Positions 12,501-23,000 of a stretch of DNA of 64,000 nt are shown in pieces. The stretch is from Anaeramoeba flamelloides (taxonomy: Eukaryota > Metamonada > Anaeramoebidae). The notes under the pieces were generated by a model. The model did no database searches. It saw only the letters and a list, made by a program, of their open reading frames with translations, and was not told where the DNA came from. A program made the translations under genes and the position numbers. Numbering within the stretch: position 1 is the stretch's first letter; each line of letters starts with the position of its first letter. The DNA is taken from NCBI GenBank assembly GCA_027625915.1, contig JANTQA010000070.1, positions 439,001 through 503,000 of the forward strand, given 5' to 3'.

Positions 12501-13992
12501 TTCAAATGGTCAAATTTCTTTAATTTAAAACAAATTGCTTTCTTGAAGTTCGCAATCAATTTAATTTGATTTAATCTGATTTGTGGTTATTTTGTAACCC
12601 TCTAAATTTGGCCAAGTAAGGATATTGTGATATCCTTATGATAAAAATAACTCATTTGAAAAATGAAAAAAAAGAAAAAAAAAATCACAAAGATCTCAAA
12701 AAGCGCTAAAGAGTGACACTTCAAAACTGACATAGTTGTTTTCAAAATTGTAATTGACAACCATTCTAATTGGAATTTAAGTGTCACTCTTTGGCACTTT
12801 TTTCTAAAAAGGTCCTCATATTTAGTTGTTGATTTTTGGAGATCGATCATACATCACTGGTTGGTTGGTTTTTGATTGGCGTTAGTTCCTCATAAAAATT
12901 ACTAAAAAGTTTTTTTCCATTTTAGAAAACAAAATTTCACCGTAATGACTCGACCCTTAAGTCACAATTTTTGAAATGGTGTTTAGTTTTACATCTATCA
13001 ATTTAACCATTTGGTATATATCGAAATCAAAAAAATCCAAAATCAGCATATTATATAGAGAAACTTATTGAAAATTAAAATCAAATTTCTTTAAATGTTT
13101 CCTTTGGTACCTGATAAATATATTAGAAAACACTAAACTGGAAATTTTTTCCTTTATATATATATATATATATATAATACTTTTATTTTCTTAAGATCTT
13201 TTCTTGTACCATTCGGGGTAAAACTTCTTCAGGATAAAAAAGATCAAAACGATTTTAATTGGAAACTTCACTGAAAAGTCAAAATAAAATCAATTAATAG
13301 AGGCAGTTCGACTTTTAAAACAAAAACTTTGAACCAAATTTAAGACACAAAAAAATCTCAAATTAAGGCACAAAATTCAGATCCTCCTAAAATAATTAGT
13401 GAAAAAAAAAAATTCCAAATTATGTACTTTAATTTGAAATTTTTTTGTGCCTTAAATTTCCCTGAAAGTTTGTGTCTTAAATGTGGAACTAACTGTAAAA
13501 GAACTAATAAAAAAGACAAAAGACAAAAAGGAGGACTAACCAAATTACAATTTTTCTATCTCTATCTTTTCATTATAGTGTTTTTCTTTGATTGATCAAT
13601 AATTTACAATTTATACCAAAATTAAACTTCTTTTGAGTTCTCCAAAATCTAACATTCAAATCCCAAATAAAAACTGAGTCAGAACTGTAATTGTTTCTGT
13701 TGTTGCAAATAAAAAAATGAACAATTATTTTAGATAATTTTTTTCTTCTCGGAACTATTTTTACTTTTAATTGTCACTATGGTTACCAATTCACAATCGT
13801 TTTGTACGTTTTTTTTTTTCAAAATGCAAAGAATAATTCCTTATTTTCAGTTTAGTTTGGAAACCCCTTAAAATTTCATCAAATCTTCAAATGATATGTG
13901 AGCAAGATTCCAAAAATCAAAAAGATCGAATCAAATAAGAACTTACATTGAATCTTAAGGACAAATTCAGCTTCTTTTCCCTCTTTACGCAT
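9526..13992 (-). CDS. unidentified - strand gene, first two exons
   Basis: Exon 1 (13992 to 13947) starts with ATG and encodes MRKEGKEAEFVLKIQ, then a GTAAGT donor in phase 1. Exon 2 (9591 to 9526) follows a pyrimidine-rich acceptor ending TTTCAG; in the matching phase it encodes YLGIGRPEITYRILVQIQID and then LR before a GTTAGA donor or, if unspliced, Gly and a stop. The ATG is only 107 bp from the PSME4 ATG on the other strand, which would make a divergent promoter. I do not recognise the protein and cannot fix its 3' end. The intron between the exons (about 4.35 kb) holds several transposon copies. The chain rests on two short exons only. Confidence 0.33.
10514..11630 (+). mobile_element. 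family A copy 4, interrupted by family G
   Basis: The left end reads TAAGGGACAAATA and the first part (10514-10848) shares the block AACTTTAGAGAAATGAGTTA with the copies at 15719 and 55954. A G element occupies 10849-11327. Family A resumes after it with TTTACAAATATTTATTAAAT. The right terminus is missing; sequence passes into repeat F near 11640. Confidence 0.6.
10849..11327 (+). mobile_element. family G, TA-flanked MITE inside family A
   Basis: About 479 bp between TA dinucleotides. The left end starts CTGTTGTTAAAATAAAGC and the right end finishes TTATTTTGATCACT, the same termini as the copy at 62483. The interior is nearly collinear with that copy, including AATAATAAACCCTAAAAAAA and TATGGTATTGGTTTCTTAAA. 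TA flanks and terminal inverted repeats suggest a Tc1/mariner-type non-autonomous element; no transposase frame is present. Confidence 0.68.
11640..13040 (+). repeat. repeat family F copy 2, interrupted by family B
   Basis: Matches the two halves of copy 1 at 4757-6000 as one contiguous sequence, except for the B element at 12269-12956. It lacks the roughly 475-bp block that holds OST5 exon 1 in copy 1. Ends are approximate. Confidence 0.5.
12269..12956 (-). mobile_element. family B copy 3 with clear TTAA target duplication
   Basis: TTAA at 12265-12268 and at 12957-12960 flank a 688-bp element. The ends read GGGTCTAGTCATTTACCGTG and, in reverse complement, GGGTCGAGTCATTACGGTG. It splits repeat F, whose other copy shows the joined sequence without insert at about 5962. 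TTAA duplication is typical of piggyBac-like transposons, though the terminal GGG differs from the common CCC start of piggyBac ends, so assignment is tentative. No coding frame. Confidence 0.75.
13160..13180. repeat. (TA)n microsatellite
   Basis: About ten TA units. Similar runs occur at 32734-32750 and 58015-58041. Confidence 0.8.
13304..13495. mobile_element. family H, short palindromic MITE
   Basis: About 190 bp. It starts CAGTTCGACTTTTAAAAC and ends GTGGAACTAACTG, with inner inverted blocks AAATTTAAGACACAAA and TTTGTGTCTTAAATGTGG, so most of it can fold on itself. The related copy at 33898-34090 shares CACAAAAAAATCTCAAATTA. Superfamily unknown. Confidence 0.6.
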
Positions 13993-14099
13993 ATCTAAGC
14001 CACAATTGAAATTAGATTTATTCGGATTAAAAGGTTTATCTTTTCATTTTTTTTTTTTTTTTCTCGATTTGTTTCCAAAATCCCCAAGAAACAAAAAAA

Positions 14100-17000
14100 A
14101 TGGAAGAACAAAAAGATAATTTAGATCAACTTTTACCTTTTTACGACTTTATTGAAGGCGAAAAAGAAATTCATCTTGAAACAATTGTACAAAATCTAAG
14201 TATTTGCCTCTCTCTTAAAGATGTTCCCCAGCAGCTTCATATGATTTTAACTCAAATAACAAAGTAAGCAATCTCTTAGCAATAAAAAAAACAAAACAAA
14301 ACAAGGCAATTTATTGATCTTTCAATTTCTCTGTTATTTTTAAAAAATAACCAAACCAAATCAAAAAATAACAAAACCAAAACAACACAAACACTTGGGC
14401 TTGTTTTCTGTTAATTTCAACAAAGGTACCTAAGAGTCGGATACAAAATGCCCCATAAAGACAAAACAATCATTTTGGATCTTTTAATAGAGTTCCTCAA
14501 AATGGAAGAACTGGATGTAAGATCCTTAGGAAGGGTTTGTTCTGTCATCCAAACTGTTATTCAGAAAAAAAAAGAGAAATTTGCATATTTGGTTGAGTGG
14601 AAAATCTTTTTTGATTTATTTCACAAACACTACCACCACCAAAAACGGTTTCCTTTAAATAAAAAATATGAATTATTAGGAACCTCACTCCTTGCACTAG
14701 GTAAGTTCTTTAAATCTCTTTTGTTTTTTATCCTCTTTTTGATTTTATTCTCTTTTGTTCGGCTGAGTAGTTGTTCCTTTGGAATGTGCAAAAAAGAAAG
14801 CCCTCTTCCAAAACGTAGCTTTTTTACAGTCTTGAATGTTTTTTAAAAAGATATTAAAAATGCTTTTTGAAAAAGAGCTTCTGTTTGGGGAAATACTTAA
14901 ATTTTTTAATCGACTCGTAATTGAATCCCCCCCTACCAATCAACAAAATCAAAAATTCAACTTTTTTCTTCAAGGCACTACCCCTCATCCCAAATTTTTG
15001 TGTTTCCTTCCCAAAAATCGAAACTTTAAACATTAAAGATATTTTAAAAAAGCGCTGACTTAAAATTTTAAAAAGTGTTATCTCAACTGATATAAATAAG
15101 TGGATTCGAGAGTTTGAAGGACCACTTCTAAAAACTTTGAGTCCACACTTTTTGAAAACTTCTAATAAAAAAATTACTATTTTTATTGTTTATGCAAGTA
15201 AGATCAAAATGAATTTTGAAAGGCCATTATAAATCTCAATATATTTGAGGCCATTTAATCCACTTTTAAAGAATTAAACTGAATTATTTTCATATTTACA
15301 GTTATTTTAAAAACTTTTTTTCAAGTTTTATATTTAAAAAAGTTAAGGCTTTTTTAGCACTTTTCTTTCCACCCCAACCCCTGTCCCACATTTTAACTTT
15401 TATTTATTTCTTTTTATTAAAATAGAACAGTCAGAAAAAAATTATTTTTATGAAAAAATCTTGACTTTTTTAAAATAGAAAACTCTACAAAAGTTTTAAA
15501 AGTCAGTACTTACTTTTTTAAAACTTTCTTTTTGGAAAAGTTTTAATTAAAAAAAGAAAAAATAATCACTTTTTAAAATAAAAAACTTGAAAAAAGTTTT
15601 CAGACAATCTAAAAAAAAAATCCTCACTTTTTAAAAATAGCTGTATCAATTTTCTAAACATTTTTTATCCAAAAAAACTGAATTTTATTTTTTTTTTTAT
15701 AATGATCTTTGCAAAATAGGGATTAGTAACTCTTATTTATTTTTTCCCCCAAAGGTAATATAGTAATTATGTACACAAGAATAAGATTAAACTTGATAAG
15801 CAACTTCTTTTATCAACTTTAGAGAAATGAATTATCATTTTTAAAAAGAATTCATTTTTTCCCAATTTAATTTTAGTCAAAAAGATCCTTATCCTTTTTT
15901 TGGTTTGGATTTTTTGATCGAAAAACAGAAAGAGAAATTTGCAAAAAATTTATTTTGATAAAAAATCTTACTTTTAACAATTTCTAAGAGTCTGTATGAA
16001 CAAATAGCCTCAAAAATTTTAATCTTATATTAAAAACACAAGAAAAATAAATCAAATATTGAATACTTGAAGATCTGAAAAAATTGATTATTTATTTTAT
16101 TCACAAATATTTATTAAATTTATTGAAATTTAAAAGGTTAAGCAATATTCTTTTTCAAATATTAAGAAAATATATAAAAAAGGAATTGATTGTATTAAAA
16201 TCAGTTATTTGATCATATCTTTTTTTTTTTTTTTGGACTTATTGATTTGAATTAGTTTTATTTGTTGAAAAATCTTTAAAAAATTGAGAAATAATTGTAA
16301 AGCCTATTGACAAATTTTATCTTTGGTTATTAACAACTAGCTGAAAAAATTAAGATTGTTCCATTAATTATTGACAAACAATAATCAAAATTTAAAAAAT
16401 ATTTCTTTCAGCTTATAAGTTGAATTTTCCAGGTTTTTAAAAAAGTATTTTGGGAGAATTTTTAATTTTAATTGTTTGATTGGGTGATTTTTCTTGGTAT
16501 TTTTTTGTTCAAAAAAAAAAAGGAAAAAATTGATTTGAACTGTTCTTTGAATAAATAAATTTTATATTTTTTTTCAAGTTTAAAATAATTATTGTAATTT
16601 TTTTGAAAATTAAGTAGATTTTTTATACTGGATTATTTTAAAACACAGTTGTAACATTTTTAAAGTGTATTTTTGCACGATTACTTCATTGACAATAAGA
16701 TTTCTTTCTTCTTTGAATGAAAATATTTTTTTTTAAAATAATTTGGAAATATGTTGAATTTCGAACTTTTCCAAAATGAGGAATAATGAGATCAAAATTT
16801 CAAAAACAATAATTCCATTTCTGAAAATAGCATTAAAAGTAAGTTTGATTTTGTAGTAATCATATTTTTACACCATTTTTCAATTTCAAGATTCAGGCAA
16901 ATTTTTTTTGAATTTGCTATTTAAAATTATGTGAAGATTTTTTTTAAACTGTTTTTCAAATAAAAGGGCACAGAAAATTTCAAGAATTATTCATAATTGA

Positions 17001-20000
17001 ATCAAGTTAATTGTAGTATCATATTAAAATATAAGAAAATCTAAAAAACATAAAAAAACACTCAACTGAATCTTTAAAACTCAGTAAAAACAAAATAATT
17101 AAAAATTAAAATTAAATATTTTAAAAATTGATGTGCGCTTTTATTTGAAATGAGAAATCTTGTTTTGTAAATTGCATGGAAAAAAAAATTATAAAATCCA
17201 TAAAACTGTTGAACAAGGTGAATTGGTAAATAGTTCTCTAATTTTTATTGATAACTCTTTACATGTCAAAATTTTGTTCTTTAAAGCCTCATATTCAATG
17301 TAAAGTCATAATTCAACTGGGTATTTTGTTGGAATTATTTTTTTTTTCAATATTTTCTTTTTTCTTTGTTCCTTACACCAATCCAATAATGGTCTTTCTT
17401 AATTCCTACATCTAGCTTATTCGAAATCAAACTTAAACTGTTTTCAGTTTTATACTGGTTGATTGTTTGCAAATTGGTTTCTTCTTATCTTGTTTTTTTC
17501 ATTTTCCAACTGTTCAATATCCATAAATAAAAAAAAAGAAAAAATGAATAATTAAAATGTAAATCACCAATAAGTAATTATCTTATTAACAATCAAATTC
17601 AATATTATTGATGATTTGAGATGTGTGCCCTTTTGTTTGAAAAAGAGTTTAGTTTAATAAGCCCTTAAATAAAAAATCTTGTATTTTACAAGTTCTTGAG
17701 ATCTTTGAAACATGGGATCTCAATCAGGAAAAATTTTCACAATATAATTCTTTCTGAACCTTACTGATAAATTCAAAAAAATTTTTAGTTCAATTTCCAT
17801 TTTTGTGAATCCTAGAACTCTACTTTTAAAAGAGTTTTTGACAAAGAATATTTTGAAAATCAACTAATTTTACAAAGTTTCTTAACATTTCAACCGATAA
17901 AATTCTTTCCACAAAACTGAGTAAAAATATTTCATAAAGGAAAAAAAAAAAAAATACCAAGTATTTATTTGAATTTATCACTATAAAATAAAATACAAAA
18001 TTTTTATCATAGTAAAAACAATTAAACATACAACAATACTACACTTTTATTTAATTTGAAAATAATTTTGTTTTTTTCCTAAATATTGTTATCTTTTTTT
18101 GTTTTTTAATCCATTTCATTTTGACAATGAGGTAATAGTTTACATTCGATCTGAAATTTTTTTTTCAAATGATTGGTATTAAGGGACTAGTCTCTATTAA
18201 TTTTTTTTTGACCAATAACTAAATTAGGAATCCTTATCTAGAAACATGTTTAAAATTGATAAAAAACGGGGTTTTTCAATGTTAGAACTTTTAGTTCTTG
18301 TTTTTTTTAAAAATTTTACAATTAGTCAAAAAAAGTGATTTTTACAATTTTTTTTTAAAAAAAGATTCTTTAACGGATGAGAATTTTTTGATTAATTTTG
18401 GATTTAATTATTGTTTCAAAATTAATATTTATTCTCATTTGGAAAAACTAAAAAATAATTGAAAACTAGTGAATATTATCTCTTTCACTTCTGTTCATCC
18501 AACTTGACTCTATAAAGAACTCAATTTGTTTTATCAATAATTACTTTTACAAAAAATAGTTCTTATTCTTTTCTTTGATTTTTTTTGACTCTGACAAAAA
18601 CTTTTAGAATGGTAATTTGGGACAACTTTTTAAAACTTCAAATTTGACAAAAACAAAAGAGTGTAAACTCAAAAAGCAGATTCATGAAAAAAAAAGAATG
18701 GTACAAGAAAAGAATAAAAATCTATTATTTTGAGTAAAGCATATATTGCATATTTTTTTTGAATCAAACTGTTTTTTCATGCAAATCCAAAAAAATCTTT
18801 TCAGGTTTATTTTTCAAATTATTTTTTTTATTTCTTCCACAAACACAACAAGGTTTTTCTTTCTTGCTCATATTTTTTTTTTATTTTTTGTATTTTTGGG
18901 AAAAGTTGAAAAAAAGCAACTTTCAAAAAAGTGAAAAAAATGCAAAAATTTTTTATTTCTATAAAAACAATAACTAAATTTAATGAATTTCCTTTATCGA
19001 GATTTTATTACTATACAAAGAAGTTTTTCACTTTGATTTCAAATCAAAGTAATTGGCAAAAAAAATTTCTAAATCTCTATTAAATTTACCTAAAAAAATT
19101 TAATAGAGACTAGTCCCTAAAGGAAGTAGTTACATTTTACCATTTTGAAAATTTTTAATAGCAACAACCTTACCAAAAATGTTTTTTTTGAGTGCCATGA
19201 GGATATTGGAATTTTGGAACCAAAACACCATTCACTAGTCTATTTGTGAAAAGAAAAGAATCAAAGTAATCCAGAGTTGAATCTTAAATTTTTCAATTTT
19301 TTGAACACTTTTTTGATTAAATTTTTGGTTTTATAAAATTAGGTTTTGGATCTTGGAAATGTATTTATGGAATGTTTGAAATTAATCCAAGAATAAACCA
19401 AAAAAACAGACCTGCGTTGGTGTATTTTTAAACAAATTTTTTTCTTTCAGAAGACCAAACACGAAAGATCACCTTTCCAGATAAATTTTTTGAAATCAAG
19501 AATGAAAAAAAAAAAAATTCGACCAAAGCCTATTTACGAAAATTTGTTTTCTTTATCTTCTTAATTTGTATGAATCCAAACAAGTCATTACCTTGAATTT
19601 CTCGACCCATTACTATTTATTATTATTTTAACAAAACATTTTTTTAAATATTTGTTTTCAAAATTCTTTTTTCAAATATTTTTTTATCAAACAAAGCCAA
19701 AACAAAGGATACTATTTCAAAGATTAAAGTAAAGAGATTGAATTCTCGAAATCAAAAAACAATTACAAAAAATTCAACCCAAAGAAAAAAGAGAAATTTA
19801 GAAAAAATTTAAATTTGAGATTCATGATTATTTTTTTAAGTTTTGTATATTTAAATGAAAAATAAATAATTACCAAATCAAACAAACACATCCAATGAAT
19901 CTTTATTTCAAAAGAAGAATTCAAAATAATATTCTATTTTCTGATCACAAACTAGAATTAGATGAATCAAATGACAATAGGATTTTTATATTCATTTTGG

Positions 20001-23000
20001 ATAATTCTTTAGAAATGGGAAGTAATTTGTTAATCAAAAATTTTTGAATAAAAAGGTTTTTCCATTCAGAATTCAAAATAAAAACAAGCAAATATAAAGT
20101 AATTGTATCAAATTTTACAGATATGATCAATAAACAAATGATTTTTTTGATTTATTTCTTGATCAATTTTTTCATTTTTTTGATTTGCATTTTTTTTTAA
20201 CTGATTTGTAAATATATTACACGAGGATATATTCACACTCTCATATTTATTATAATATTAATGTATTTGGCCAAAGAAATGATTTGAATAATTCAGTTTC
20301 GCATAAACGATGGCACCCAAAATTTGTAAAATGAAGTTACCCCCTTAAGTTAAGGTTGAGTTCCATAAATAGAAAAATCAAATTAATTCAGTTGATGAGA
20401 TCTAACTTATGATCGTTCAATATTTGTTCCCGAAATTTCAACAAATTTACCAATAAATTTTTTTTTTTGAATTAGAAGTCTCAAATTTAGTAACTTCAAA
20501 ATTCTCTCTTTAACAGATTAGATGAGGTTTCATCTAACCCTTAACAATAAACCAATTCATTTTTTTGTTGTTCTCTCCAAAAGTTTTAACACACCCTTGA
20601 TTTCTTCGTTTTCTCTTGATTTATTAGAAAGAATTTATTTATTTTTTATTTTGTGAGTATTGTAATTTATAAACAAGTGTTAAACCTTCGATTAGTGAAT
20701 GGTTCTAATTTGGTATTTCTTCTAGAATTGGTTAATTAAGATTTTTTTTTTAACAAAAATCGAATTTTGGTGTGTTAAAAATTTTGAATTGGAATTTATA
20801 TACCATAATTAATTCCATACCCTTGGAGATATAAAAAAAATCAAATAGTAATTCCTAAAAGTTTTACTAGAGAGGGATTGGTGAAATATTTGTGTTTTTC
20901 AATTTTTTTATCTTAATAATTAAGTGCTATCTGGATTTTATATTTTCTGAATATTGGATTCCAATTTAATAAATAATTCCAAACACATAATAGATTCCAT
21001 GCATAAGGAAATTTAAAATATCACAATTTTAATTTGACAGGAAAATCATTTTTTTTCTGATCGAAAAAATTTTTGGAATTCTTGAACAAACCAAGCCAAA
21101 TTTAAAAACCGTTTTGTTTACCTATAACCCCTGCATCTTTCCAAATTATTTTCAAGCTATATTTATATATCATAAAATCTGGATAATTCTTAATTGGTAA
21201 ATTCAATTGTTTTAATTTTTTTAAAAAGTTTAAATTTTATATTATTTATACTTTGGTTGATTAACCCAACCCCACTTCCATCACGAATAATGTTTATTGG
21301 CATATTTCTTTGAACTTTTAATATTGATCTTGGTCTATGGCCAATCTAAGTTCATACACCTTTGAATTCCTTTTTTGAATAATTAAAAATTTCCAATCCA
21401 TAATGTATTGGGATAAAGATAACCACTTTAAATAATCTTAATCAAAGTTCAATTGTAAAAAGATAAATTCTAAATTATTTTATTGAATTGTGATTAAGAT
21501 TCTCATCTTGATGATTATCTCTACTTTTTTTAATCAATCTTTTTTATTATAATTAAAAAATTTCAAACCACTTAATTCTTCTTTTATCTTAAAAAGTGAT
21601 TTATGATATAATTTTGGATTTAATTTCATTAAACATTGCTCAAATGAATAAAACAAAAGAACAATTCCCAGATTGAAAAGATCGTTCACTATTTACCTTT
21701 TTTGATTTAAAAAAAATTTCAGAAAGCAACACAATTTTCAAGAATAAAAAGGCCAAGAATTCGAAGAATATTTAAATGTTCAAAAAAATTTTTCAGAAAA
21801 AAAAAAGGAATTCATCAGAATTAAAAATAATTAATTAGTATGAATAACAATTAATTAGAATTGACCAATAAAATATAACTGGGGGTTTTAAAATAGTTCA
21901 GTATTCCAAAAAACATCAATTGTTAAGTTTTTTTTTATTATTTTTAATAACACAAATAAAAATGAAAATGAGATTTCTTGTACCAAAATTAAGGGATCAC
22001 ATTATTTACTGAACGTGTATTAACAATATTTTAATCTTTAAAAATTTTCAACTGACAAAAGCTATCAATTTAAATAATAACTAGAAACACTAAATGCATT
22101 TTTAATCTTTTCTCTCATAAGATGAAATATTAAGAAAGGATTATTTCTTACTTAAAAAATTCATGTTTCCAAAATTTTTGGAAAGAGTTTAATTTAGGAT
22201 TTACGAATAAATTGCCTTTTTTTCAAAAAAATTTAATAAAATTCTTTTTACTTTTTTCCTTCTTCCAACAAAATCATACAAGTTTTTTTTTTTTTTTTTT
22301 TGGAAAACACTTAATAAAGAAATTTATATTCTTAATACAAACAAATACATTTAATATTATTTTTTTTTTAATTATAATAATAATAATTATTCAAAAAAAA
22401 ATAGTTCGTAATTGTCGTAGGTATTTCCACCAAAACGCAGGTGAGGAAATATGGAATGGTATCTATCCACTTTTTACGACGGATCAAACTTCATTTTGTT
22501 ATGCTTTAAATCTAGCGGAACAATTTTTACCAACTTGGAACCTTCAGTCAATGCCAGTTTGGGCCGAACCAATGATCGCAATTTGGAATTGGAATTGTAA
22601 GAAATTTTAACCACAATTTTTTTTTACTTTTTATTATGAATACATCTTTATTTAGCGTTTAAGTGGTGGATATATTTTATAATTTTCATGTGATTCAGTG
22701 TATTCGAGATTGAATATCAAGATCATTTCTTTAATTAAATGCGGGAATGTTTTAATAAAAATGAGAGTGACAGATATACTCGTATAATATATTTATCAGC
22801 CAAATCAAAAAATGGAAAATCAAAATAGTTAAAAAATTGATTCAGAAAAAATAAAAAAAAATCATTTATTTATTGATCTTTAACTTAATATAGTCGTTTT
22901 AAAAAAGTGTTACCTAATTTTTTTTTTTAATATATCCCTAAAAATTGGCCAATTGAAGTTCGGTCGTCTATTTTATAGATACTTTTGAAAACTTTTTTGT

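Larger units (their letters stand above)
14701..22404 (+). other. PSME4 intron 2 (7.7 kb) with transposons
   Basis: Starts GTAAGT and ends AAAATAG. It contains family A copy 1 (15719), element I (18183) and repeat E copy 1 (20350). Stretches 14800-15700, 16960-18180 and 20800-22400 show no conserved gene. Ambiguous exon-like pieces at 17377-17524 and 19450-19610 may belong to a nested gene. Reading frames at 14836 and 22212 that run beyond the exon limits are partly intronic and should not be taken as protein. Confidence 0.8.
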
